From contig NZ_VUME01000004.1 of assembly GCF_009696325.1 (NCBI RefSeq), positions 100,534-164,533 on the forward strand: a DNA stretch of 64,000 nucleotides, given 5' to 3'. A program made the translations under genes and the position numbers. The notes under the pieces were generated by a model, which saw only the letters and a program-made list of their open reading frames with translations, was not told the DNA's origin and did not search any database. Source of the stretch: Collinsella sp. WCA1-178-WT-3 (M1). GTDB taxonomy: Bacteria > Actinomycetota > Coriobacteriia > Coriobacteriales > Coriobacteriaceae. Shown piece after piece: positions 16,365 through 23,810 of this stretch (its first letter is position 1; every line of letters begins with the position of its first letter).

Positions 16365-17471
16365 ATGGCTGACAAAGCAAATTCGGCATGTCCACAGGCA
16401 TGGAGGGTTGCAAAATCCCTATCCGAGAAAATACTCGCTCAAGGCAAGAACGGGGCTTGGTCGCCTGCGTGCGTCGCGAGCTTGTTGACGATTGTACGAA
16501 AGGGTGCCTCGGGCGCCACATGTCGGGAGCTCGACATGCTCCTGGGCGATGGCGACATGTTTAGCGAGCGTGATCCCTTCGGCATCGAGCTGGAGCGGAA
16601 CTGGGGCTATGACGGTTATGACGCGAGCACGGCAACGGCAGCTTGGCTTTCCAGGTCCGCGAGCCCATCGGAGGCGTTTCTGCACGAGTGCGACAAATGC
16701 AGCGTGCATGTGTCAATCGATGACTTGGCCGATCCGCGCGTTAGCCAACGGGTGACCGATTGGATAGCCGAACAAACTCACGGCCTACTGTCGCCAAGCA
16801 TCGAGTTATCACCAGTGGCTCTTGCCTGTCTTGTGAGCGCGCTTTACATGAAGGATGCATGGGCGGATCCGTTTGACGGCGAATCGACCAAAGTTGAGAC
16901 CTTCCATGCAAAGAACGGCGATGTTCAAGCAGCGTTTATGCGTGGCAAGCGCGATTGTGCGGTGATCGTCGAGAACGGCAGGGTTGCCTTCTTGTTGCCG
17001 CTCAGCTCCGGTGCCGGCGTGTGTTTTGTTCTTCCGAGCGGCGAGGATGATCATATTGATGATGCGCTTGGGCTATTCGAGCGTCTGTCCCACGGCGAGG
17101 GAGAATGGGAGCCCGTCGACCTGGGGATTCCTCGCTTTGAATGCGAGTCGACGCTCTCGGACGTCTGCTCGCTGCTAAAGGCCGCCGGCGTCTCTACGGC
17201 AACTGCGATGGAGCTTACACCTATGGTGGGGGTAGAGGGGACTCCAACGCAGATTGTCCATGGCGCGAAGTTCGCTGTCGATGAGAACGGCGTAGAGGCC
17301 GGAGCGTACACGGTGATGGTCGCTGTCGCGGGCCTTCCGCCGGAGAACCCGCCAGAGCCGCGCAAGATAACGCTTGACAGGCCTTTCTATGCAGCGCTCG
17401 TGTCTCGCACCGGCGTACCGCTCTTTGTGGCAAGCGTCGCGCTGCCGTCGGTGGACGTGCAAGAAAGGTGA
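16365..17471 (+). CDS. Serpin-family protease inhibitor
   Basis: The 368-residue protein has the length and layout of serpins. An N-terminal helix region has NGAWSPACVASLLTIVRKGA (the SP..I...L.....GA signature); the middle has LSPVALACLVSALYMKDAWADPF, which matches the L.LVNA.YFKG.W..PF block; then ETFHAKNGDVQAAFM. The reactive-centre hinge is FAVDENGVEAGAYTVMVAVAG, and DRPFYAALVSRTGVPLFVASV is the C-terminal strand. The hinge keeps Glu and Gly at P17/P15-like positions but has Val where inhibitory serpins prefer Thr or Ser. No signal peptide is visible. A weak GGGAG ribosome site precedes the ATG. Inhibition of host or microbial serine proteases is a family-based inference. Confidence 0.88.
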   Translation: MADKANSACPQAWRVAKSLSEKILAQGKNGAWSPACVASLLTIVRKGASGATCRELDMLLGDGDMFSERDPFGIELERNWGYDGYDASTATAAWLSRSASPSEAFLHECDKCSVHVSIDDLADPRVSQRVTDWIAEQTHGLLSPSIELSPVALACLVSALYMKDAWADPFDGESTKVETFHAKNGDVQAAFMRGKRDCAVIVENGRVAFLLPLSSGAGVCFVLPSGEDDHIDDALGLFERLSHGEGEWEPVDLGIPRFECESTLSDVCSLLKAAGVSTATAMELTPMVGVEGTPTQIVHGAKFAVDENGVEAGAYTVMVAVAGLPPENPPEPRKITLDRPFYAALVSRTGVPLFVASVALPSVDVQER

Positions 17472-17626
17472 GGTTGAGGTTTGCGAAGGGGGGGCTGCTA
17501 TGCCAAGGGTTGCCAACGTACTCTTTCCAGCTGACTATTCTGTTTTGATGAAACGTAGTCCCTTGATCTGGCTCACGGAGGGGTTGGAGAACTGGAGTCA
17601 CCTAGTCCGTGCGTCAGAGAAACTGA

Positions 17627-17673
17627 GGGGATAAGACAGTGCTCACGCTTGGCTCCGGTCCCTGTCTTACCCC
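17627..17673. terminator. Inverted repeat at the coaX 3' end
   Basis: GGGGATAAGACAG (17627-17639) faces CTGTCTTACCCC (17662-17673), including the coaX stop codon in one arm. No T-run follows, so its role as a terminator is uncertain. Confidence 0.4.
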
Positions 17674-18440
17674 AGCTCCTGCATGCGGCGGTAGATTTCG
17701 CAGATACCCTTAATGGTGAGCTGTCCATCGACCACGTCGAAGGCATCGGTCGAATCGGCGACGATGCCGGCGAGGCCTCCCGTGGCGATAACGGTGGCAT
17801 CCTCGCGGCCCAGCTCGCGCTTCATGCGCGCGACCAGGCCTTCGGCCATAGCGGCGGTGCCCACCACGGCGCCGACCTTGATGCACTCCTCGGTATCGCG
17901 GCCGATGGCGTGCTCGGGCGCCTCGAGCGGCACGCTGGCGAGCTTGGCGGCGCGGGCGGCAAGTGCATCCATGGAGATGCGGATGCCCGGCGCGATCGCT
18001 CCGCCAATGTAATAGCCGCTCTCATCGATGACGTCGATATTGGTTGCGGTGCCAAAGTCCACCACGATTGCCGGCGCGCCGTAGAAAGTCTCAGCCGCAA
18101 CGGCGTTGGCGACGCGATCGGCACCTACGGCCCGGGGACGCGCCGCGCGCAGCTTGGTTACGGCGGCCGTCTGCGGCCCAATGACGATGACGTCTGCGGC
18201 AATGCGGTCGGCCACGGCATGCCATTCTCGCGAGAGCTGCGGCACCACGCCCGCAAAGGCGATAGCGTCGACCGCGTCGAGCGAAAGGCCGTACATCTTA
18301 AAAAAACCCATCAGGCGCACATGGATCTCATCTGCGGTATAGGAGCGGTCGGTGGGCATGCGCCACGACTGCACCAGCTCGTCTCCGTCAAACAGGCCCA
18401 TGGCCGTCTGCGTGTTTCCCATATCGATAGCGAGCAGCAT
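17667..18440 (-). CDS. coaX: Type III pantothenate kinase
   Basis: CoaX phosphorylates pantothenate, the first step of CoA synthesis; type III enzymes need a monovalent cation. I start at 18440 (MLLAIDMGNTQTAMGLF), which has GGGAG six bases upstream; an in-frame ATG at 18461 adds seven residues without family similarity. Motifs are DMGNTQT (phosphate 1 loop), FAGVVPQL, GADRVANAVAA (pantothenate site), VVDFGTATNIDVID with the catalytic Asp, GGAIAPGI and VIATGGLA. Length of 257 is standard. Confidence 0.95.
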   Translation of the reverse strand: MLLAIDMGNTQTAMGLFDGDELVQSWRMPTDRSYTADEIHVRLMGFFKMYGLSLDAVDAIAFAGVVPQLSREWHAVADRIAADVIVIGPQTAAVTKLRAARPRAVGADRVANAVAAETFYGAPAIVVDFGTATNIDVIDESGYYIGGAIAPGIRISMDALAARAAKLASVPLEAPEHAIGRDTEECIKVGAVVGTAAMAEGLVARMKRELGREDATVIATGGLAGIVADSTDAFDVVDGQLTIKGICEIYRRMQELG

Positions 18441-18637
18441 GTCTACTCCCGGTTTCGGCATAAAAGGACGCGCACCATTGTATACGTGCTGTCGACGGCG
18501 CTCGACTGCGATTCGTTTACGGTGATATGGGCTGAGGGGTTTTAAATATGAAGGAATTATGCTCTACGAGATTTTCCTTGCCGTCCACCGAACTCCCGAG
18601 TAATATTCTTTCTTGCGCACATGAGGCGCCCAGACAT

Positions 18638-18714
18638 TGCGGGGTGGAGCAGTCTGGTAGCTCGCCGGGCTCATAACCCGGAGGTCGTAGGTTCAAATCC
18701 TGCCCCCGCGACCA
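18638..18714 (+). tRNA. Initiator tRNA-fMet (anticodon CAT)
   Basis: The 77-nt sequence folds as a tRNA. The acceptor stem GCGGGG pairs with CCCCGC and position 1 (T) faces G72 weakly, as expected for an initiator. The D-arm is GAGCAGTCTGGTAGCTC. The anticodon stem-loop CCGGGCTCATAACCCGG has the three consecutive G:C pairs diagnostic of initiators, and the T-arm contains GGTTCAAATCC. The CCA is encoded (18712-18714). A terminator follows at 18723-18758. Confidence 0.97.
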
Positions 18715-18722
18715 AGACTTTT

Positions 18723-18758
18723 AACAGCTCAGAGGCCTTGTTCCTCTGGGCTGTTTTT
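18723..18758 (+). terminator. Terminator after tRNA-fMet
   Basis: AACAGCTCAGAGG pairs with CCTCTGGGCTGTT and is followed by TTTTC. Confidence 0.8.
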
Positions 18759-18832
18759 CTTTGGATAAATAGCACGGCGAGCTAGTTGCTGAGCGGGCAT
18801 TTTGGATCCCCCGTGTCAATCTATGCGCCTTG

Positions 18833-18866
18833 GAGGTCGTTGGTTCGAATCCGGCCTCCACGATCA
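18833..18866 (+). repeat. Partial tRNA-like duplicate (possible attachment-site scar)
   Basis: This 34-base segment matches the last 34 bases of tRNA-fMet (18681-18714) at 28 positions, including the T-arm and a CA end, but no D- or anticodon arm precedes it. It sits at the boundary with the AT-rich island. Together with the two hairpins at 18917-19003 and the terminator it accounts for the gap 18715-19039. Confidence 0.55.
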
Positions 18867-18916
18867 AAACTCCGGGTCAGACGCAGGAAAGCCTGGCAGC
18901 GCGAATAAACGAAAAA

Positions 18917-18949
18917 TACCATCATGCCGAGATGATCGGCATGATGGTA
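18917..18949. terminator. Strong hairpin 1 between tRNA scar and C45 gene
   Basis: TACCATCATGCCGA and TCGGCATGATGGTA form a perfect 14-bp stem with a 5-base loop. No clear T-run on the plus side; on the minus strand it is followed by TTTTTCG, so it could terminate the C45 transcript. Confidence 0.55.
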
Positions 18950-18955
18950 CATCTT

Positions 18956-19003
18956 GGAAGTGATCTCGAGCGTTATCTTTAGGGAGGGTTCGAGATCACT
19001 TCC
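18956..19003. terminator. Strong hairpin 2, downstream of the C45 gene
   Basis: GGAAGTGATCTCGA and TCGAGATCACTTCC form a perfect 14-bp stem with a 20-base loop, 37-84 bases after the C45 gene stop on the minus strand. Confidence 0.55.
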
Positions 19004-19039
19004 GCTTTCTTTAAATGACGAGCTGAGCGTTACGCAAGA

Positions 19040-20704
19040 TTACTGAATAATTACATTTTCAGTAGTATAAGATGCCTGTGCGTATCGCTGAGCATTGGCA
19101 AACTGCGAAGTAGCAAGGCCATACATAATCGCAGCCTGCTCCTTATCGCCTTTCGCATTGGCGCAATCAGCCATAGTGGTGTAATTGCATCCCGTGTGCA
19201 CCGCCTCAGCAGCCTTATTGTAATACTCCATGGACTCGTCATCCACTGAGCCCTTCTTATACAATTCAGCTCCTGCATTTCTTACCGCAATACGCGCGTC
19301 GACTTCTGCGCTCTTATTAGTGGCCTGCATGTTCTTTCCGAGAGTAAGCCTGTAGTAATTAGCTGTACCATAGGGAACGTCTGAACGGAATTTCTCGTCA
19401 TGACCTCTCAAGACATACATTTCCTGATCAGTTGCATCAAAAATTGTCCTGAAAATTGTCTTGAATTCTATGTCATCGCCTTCTGGAGAGTGGAACTGAT
19501 AGAAACCACCGAAGTCCCAATTTTCCTCACTCCATTTGCCCTCGTCATAGTAACGAATGCTTCCGAGTCCGTTCGCGAGCGTGAGTGGGGTAACGCTGCC
19601 GCTCTCGTCTTGCATAACCTTTTCTAGAGTATTGGCTCTTGGCACGCTATCCGGATATGCCTCATATGAATCATTCATCCAGAGCTCATCCCTGAAATGA
19701 TTCGCTGCAATTAGATAGTCCGTCTCACCGTAGTCACCGGCTTTGCGTACTACATATGCATTATCTTTTTGCTCGATGAGATACGCATTTCCCTTGTTGT
19801 CGGAAACGTTGATGTTACCCGTGTGAATCCACTCAGTTTTCGTAAGCATTTTGACTGCTTCGTCTGCCGTATCGCACTTTGTGGCTGTGTACCAATAAGC
19901 AAACAAAGTATCGAGGAAGGTGCCTTCCCTATCGATTGTCTTAGCATCATCGCTTGGCGATGCCGTAGGCCCTCCGGCATAGGTAATAATAAGGCCCTTA
20001 GAGTTCATGAACGCATTTCCCTGCAGTCCACCTGATGCAATGACTGCATTGCCATGTTTCGGATAAGAAACCATGCTCGAGAACATTGCGGCGGGTGTTG
20101 TGCTGACTGCATCAAGATTAGCGGCTCCAAGATGATGACCATCCTGAGTCATACTTCCCCAAGCAGATACATTCATACATGTTTTTGAACGCTCTGGATC
20201 ATTTGAGCTCTCTGGATCAAAATGCATCATGAGGTCATAGTTAAGAACAGATGAGCCCATAACTGCAACTACTGCATCTTCCTTTGAGACTCCTGCCCCC
20301 TCAGCTACGCCCGACAAGAAATTAAATACAGATGGATCATCCTCTTCATAATGTTTCAGAATCTTACCCATAGCTTCGTTATATGCGGCATCGTCTGCCT
20401 CTGCATAAATTGAAGCCATTACAGCTGTCCAGTTACTTTCTAACTGATCCTTTTGCTGTAAGCCATACTGCTTTCCCATGTCAAACCAGGAGCCATTTAC
20501 ATACACAACTTCTTGCGCATTTCCTGCGTTGACGGTTGCATCGAACTTCCCGTCAAACTCTTCGTTTTCAGAAGTTGATCCGGCATTTGCCAGCGTGCCG
20601 TCTGATGACCCACCTTGCGTATTGTTTGCAGAGCATCCTGGGCCTGCCACCATGCTTAAACATAGGCTGGCGCAACACAATACGCAGGCTATCTTTCTTC
20701 TCAT
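19040..20704 (-). CDS. C45-family autoproteolytic acyltransferase/hydrolase-like lipoprotein
   Basis: The 554-residue secreted protein has a positively charged start, a hydrophobic stretch and a lipobox-like AGPGC (Cys 24), then a polar Ser/Asn/Gly linker. The mature part resembles C45 (acyl-CoA:6-aminopenicillanate acyltransferase-like) Ntn hydrolases. Cys 176 in SKTCMNVSAWG is the predicted autoprocessing nucleophile, followed by GHHLGAANLDAVS and the beta-hairpin QGNAFMNSKGLIITYAGG. Such enzymes are common in Coriobacteriia, but their substrates (acyl amides or peptides) are mostly unknown. The gene is noticeably AT-richer than its neighbours and lies downstream of a membrane LuxR regulator on the same strand. 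A regulatory relation between the two is inferred. Confidence 0.75.
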   Translation of the reverse strand: MRRKIACVLCCASLCLSMVAGPGCSANNTQGGSSDGTLANAGSTSENEEFDGKFDATVNAGNAQEVVYVNGSWFDMGKQYGLQQKDQLESNWTAVMASIYAEADDAAYNEAMGKILKHYEEDDPSVFNFLSGVAEGAGVSKEDAVVAVMGSSVLNYDLMMHFDPESSNDPERSKTCMNVSAWGSMTQDGHHLGAANLDAVSTTPAAMFSSMVSYPKHGNAVIASGGLQGNAFMNSKGLIITYAGGPTASPSDDAKTIDREGTFLDTLFAYWYTATKCDTADEAVKMLTKTEWIHTGNINVSDNKGNAYLIEQKDNAYVVRKAGDYGETDYLIAANHFRDELWMNDSYEAYPDSVPRANTLEKVMQDESGSVTPLTLANGLGSIRYYDEGKWSEENWDFGGFYQFHSPEGDDIEFKTIFRTIFDATDQEMYVLRGHDEKFRSDVPYGTANYYRLTLGKNMQATNKSAEVDARIAVRNAGAELYKKGSVDDESMEYYNKAAEAVHTGCNYTTMADCANAKGDKEQAAIMYGLATSQFANAQRYAQASYTTENVIIQ

Positions 20705-20724
20705 AATCCTGTCACCTTCTCTTT

Positions 20725-20790
20725 CAGAGGTTCCGTGTTGCCGATAACTTGATGGCTAAAGCAGAGGCCCCTCGTTGCCGACAACCTAAT
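20725..20790 (-). promoter_or_regulatory. Tandem operator candidate upstream of the C45 gene
   Basis: Two 29-base direct repeats begin at 20725 and 20762 (period 37). Each contains the small palindrome GTTGCCGAYAAC (20737-20748 and 20774-20785) preceded by CAGAGG. The upstream copy is 58-80 bases before the C45 start codon, a position that suits an activator. The adjacent LuxR protein is the obvious candidate binder, by inference. Confidence 0.5.
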
Positions 20791-20870
20791 GACAAAATTA
20801 TGTAATTTTCCGATCCGCTTTCACATGAACTGGTCTCGATAAATATGTTCAATCTTAGCCTATACCCTGG

Positions 20871-20908
20871 TTTAGCGCTTTATGAACCAGGGTTCATAAA
20901 GCGCTAAA
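20871..20908. repeat. Perfect 38-bp palindrome between the LuxR gene and the C45 promoter region
   Basis: TTTAGCGCTTTATGAACC (20871-20888) and its exact inverse at 20891-20908 are separated by only two bases. It lies 55 bases past the LuxR stop, so it may be that gene's terminator, but it is also upstream of the C45 promoter region. Confidence 0.7.
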
Positions 20909-20962
20909 CTGTATAAACAAAAGGAAGTGGGATTCATATTGATTAGCCCAACGTAATCAACG

Positions 20963-21916
20963 TTATGAACATCTGATTTTCTGCAGCAGCTGCATCCTGT
21001 TGCTAACATCGGCCTTCTGGTAAATGTTATGCGTATGAGATTTGACGGTGCCAGTCGAAATAAACAACAGTTCGGATATCTCCTGTGTGCTTTTCTCCTT
21101 GAGCAAGAACCCCAGAATCTCTCGCTCTCTGAGACTAAGGCCAATAGATGTCGCATAGGCGTCTATGATTTCTTCCGAAAGCTCTCCTGTCAAGGCTTCA
21201 TAGCTGATCGGTTTCACTGTGATCTTGTCAACAAAAAAACGCGCCGCAACAACAATAAGATATGCGGCAACAACTATCTGGGAGACGCTTTCGCCAAAAT
21301 TGCGGCTTCGAATCGCGCCGCTAGTTACTAGGCTTGCAACATCATTATTTAGCCCATAATGTAACCCCGTAAGAATATCCTCAAAGACAGTCATTAATCC
21401 CAGGATTCCAACCAGTCGCAAGAACATATCTAACCTTAAAAACATGCTCTTATGCACTGTTTTGCCAAAGGACCTGCTACCGATAAAGGCCAGCACGATA
21501 ACCAGAAGTTGGAATGGCAATAAATAACAAATATACAAGAATCCTGTACGCACCTTTAACAAAGGGAACATAATGAGCCAGATGAACAATGGCGCTTCCA
21601 CCAATGTCAATATCCACGTTTTTGACCCTCCAACAGCCCCCTTGAATAAATGACATATGAGAAAGGCGCAGGCGAAATATAATAGCGACTTGATTACTAC
21701 GGGCACCGAAAAAAAATTATGAAAGTAATAATAAAGGGGCGAACTAATTTCGTATCCTCGAACTATTAGCTCAATCAAGTACTGGCTTAGCATAAACAGA
21801 GCGATATACAGATATTCCTTCTTTTGACCTCCGATATAGAGGATTAAATAAAGGGCTGCACAGATTACACAGCCAGATTTTATTAATAAACTTAAAACAG
21901 CAGACAGCACCAGCAT
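20963..21916 (-). CDS. Membrane-bound LuxR-family transcriptional regulator
   Basis: The 317-residue protein has about seven hydrophobic segments in the first 230 residues (for example VLSAVLSLLIKSGCVICAAL and VVIKSLLYFACAFLICHLF). A classical LuxR/FixJ HTH forms the C-terminus: LSLREREILGFLLKEKS, STQEISELLFISTGTVKSH and NIYQKADVSNRMQLL. N-terminal membrane domains joined to LuxR HTH domains are abundant in Coriobacteriia, where they are thought to sense small molecules and control neighbouring genes. It is transcribed toward the C45 lipoprotein gene, whose upstream region has tandem palindromic repeats. Base composition is low in GC like the C45 gene. Confidence 0.85.
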   Translation of the reverse strand: MLVLSAVLSLLIKSGCVICAALYLILYIGGQKKEYLYIALFMLSQYLIELIVRGYEISSPLYYYFHNFFSVPVVIKSLLYFACAFLICHLFKGAVGGSKTWILTLVEAPLFIWLIMFPLLKVRTGFLYICYLLPFQLLVIVLAFIGSRSFGKTVHKSMFLRLDMFLRLVGILGLMTVFEDILTGLHYGLNNDVASLVTSGAIRSRNFGESVSQIVVAAYLIVVAARFFVDKITVKPISYEALTGELSEEIIDAYATSIGLSLREREILGFLLKEKSTQEISELLFISTGTVKSHTHNIYQKADVSNRMQLLQKIRCS

Positions 21917-22396
21917 CAGGAGCCACCACCCTTTTCCTTCTATAGCGCGCAGTGCCCTATTTAATTCATATCATTTATCCGCAATCCGTCTTCTGGATCT
22001 CCTTGCTCTGCTTCTAGTAAGCAAGTCTTTTCCCGCAACCTCTTCAACATCCTTTCAATAGCACGTCATATAATACCAGTTGCAGCGTCCGCATCATTCG
22101 CTATGAACATCGCCGCCGTGCCCAGTAGCCCTCAGGCGTCCCGAAGGCCGGTGCGTCGCCGCTGACGGGCACGATGCGCTTTTTCACGAGTCTAAAGATG
22201 CATAATCTACGGACTTTTCTTTCTCTTGTCATACTTTTGAAAGTGTTCGTAAGAGGCTACCGATCCATTGGAGGCGTAGAGAGTCCAGGTGATGCGCGGA
22301 CTCATCCCATCGAGCGGGCGGGTGGAGTCTGGCCTTCCAGGCAGGATGAGCGTCGTCGGGGTGATCTTGCCTAAAGACATTGGACTGTTTATTGGA
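21917..22396. other. Gene-poor junction with possible gene remnants
   Basis: AT-rich sequence continues from the LuxR gene to about 22090, then base composition returns to that of the host. On the minus strand a short open frame (22207-22404, 65 residues, with SPRITWTLYASNGSVASYEH) and a following fragment (KKRIVPVSGDAPAFGTPEGY, about 22130-22195) look like pieces of a decayed gene that I cannot name. No RNA gene is visible. Confidence 0.3.
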
Positions 22397-22659
22397 CTAA
22401 ACATAAGAAAACTCGATTATCAGGGGCGGGTGCCATAAGGCACACCGCCCCCCTTTGTGCGTATGGCGCCAGGACCATGCGCTCGAAAGCGTTGCCCAAA
22501 CGCATGGTTCATCCGCACAAAGCCCATGGTCGCTATGGGCAAACATCGGTGCGCCTGCACATGGTTTTGAGCCTGTTCTCGAGCGAAAGTATGGCTGTCG
22601 ATACGCATGCAATTCGCATGAAACCCGGGCTCGTCCGAGAGCCCTATAAAGGAGGATTC

Positions 22660-23075
22660 GCATGAGATTGCGCTCGATCATCATCGCCCGGCCCAGACAC
22701 GTGCCGTGAACCTTGATCGCACCGGTCATGGTGTTGAGGCAGAACATGTCGTTATAGCGTGTGAGCGGGCCTGTCGAGCGGGCAATCTTCTCGTCTAGAT
22801 CGCGTTCGATGATGTAGCGCACGGCTTCGTCCTGCAGCATATCGCCTTCGGAGAGCTCGGCGCGGGTGATGGCTGCAAAAAAGGGGGGGGTCGTCGGCAT
22901 CGTCGAGCTCAAAGCCACCGCGGGCGGCATAGCGGTAGACGGGATCGACGACGAGCACCGGGTTGCCCATAACGGTAGAGGCTGTTTGCGTGAGGTTCTT
23001 GAGCCCCGCGTCGCTCAAGAGCGCCTCGAGCAGCGCTTGCTTTGCGGTGGACCTATCGGTGGTACTCGGTTGCAT
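22660..23075 (-). pseudogene. Truncated and frameshifted PucR/CdaR-like regulator
   Basis: The start at 23075 (MQPSTTDRSTAKQALLEALL) leads into the N-terminal sensory region of PucR-type regulators: GLKNLTQTASTVMGNPVLVVDPVYRYAARGG. At the tract C8-T6 (22881-22894 region, minus strand) the frame shifts: DDADDPPL in the first frame, while the family sequence continues as PFFAAITRAELSEGDMLQDE in the next. The continuing frame keeps family character to MMIERN near 22662 and then changes abruptly, so the effector part and C-terminal HTH are lost. Two lesions make a functional product unlikely. The homopolymer could in principle be a sequencing error or a slippage switch, but truncation remains. 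Confidence 0.7.
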
Positions 23076-23211
23076 GGGTGTCCCCTCTGCCGCGTCTTCG
23101 CCGTAGTCGACGCATGACCAAATTATTATCGCAGGCTGCGCAGTATTAGGTTGTTTAAAAAGGTGAGTGTGGCGGTCGTTTTCTCGAACGGGGACGGTGT
23201 TGTTGGGGCTG

Positions 23212-23668
23212 TCTCAATCTGTAACAGGTGGGTCCGATTTTGGTCTGTAGATGTTACAGATTTAGATTTCCGGCGAGCGGGGCTCCGTTTGTCTCGATCT
23301 GTAACACGAGGGACGGATTTTGCCGAGTTGTTGTTTCAGATTGAGATATTCGGACGGACAGTTGCCGTTTGTCTTGATCTGTAACAGGTGGAGGCCAAAA
23401 GTCGGTCTAGATGTTACAGATTGAGATGTTTGGTCGGACCGAGTTTGTTCGTCTCGATCTGTAACATCTGGGGTCGTTTTTGGCCTGTAGGTGTTATAAA
23501 TCGAGATTTTCCGACGGAACGCTTCCGTTTGTCTTGATCTGTAACAGGTAGGGGTCAAAAGTGGGTCTAGCTGTTACAGATTTAGATTGTTGAGGATGGG
23601 TCGAGAGGAATATCTCGATCTGTAACAGTAAGACCCGGTTTTGCTGGGTAGCTGTTACAGATCGAGAC
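23212..23668. repeat. Array of six palindromic units at 80-bp period
   Basis: Units begin at 23212, 23292, 23372, 23452, 23532 and 23613 (steps 80, 80, 80, 80, 81). Each opens with TCTYRATCTGTAACA and about 25 bases later has the inverted TGTTACAGATYGAGA, giving a 55-bp hairpin. A 25-bp spacer follows that is itself conserved (TTCCGACGGA...TTCCGTTTG). In units 3 and 5 the loop (CCAAAAG) reads as the reverse complement of the loop in the others. Unit 6 has a perfect 15-bp stem. The array fills most of the gap 23076-23810; no ORF crosses it with coding character. Confidence 0.9.
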
Positions 23669-23810
23669 AAACCGACGGGCCGCCCCGCCCCATCCGCCTG
23701 CCGCTGCCTGCTATCCGCCGATTTTCGTTGTGCCGCTGTACCCCCCATGCCATATCCTCTAAACAACTACGCGGCACCATCGCCGCCGCGTCTACAAGAG
23801 AGGAATGTCC

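Noticed and set aside
17500..17634. Small plus-strand gene of 44 codons after the serpin (start MPRVANVLFPADYSVL)
   Set aside because: It has an AAGGGGGG ribosome site but no recognisable features, and its end overlaps the inverted repeat at the coaX 3' end. Too weak to annotate.
18833..18866. Second complete tRNA gene
   Set aside because: Only the T-arm and 3' acceptor part are present; no D-arm or anticodon arm can be folded upstream.
22662..22709. Fifteen-codon plus-strand ORF behind a perfect AAAGGAGG
   Set aside because: It reads antisense through the truncated regulator; the ribosome site more likely came from a different gene joined at this junction.
23212..23668. CRISPR array
   Set aside because: The period is regular, but the conserved part is longer than the variable part, the spacers are themselves conserved, loops occur in both orientations and no cas gene is in the window.
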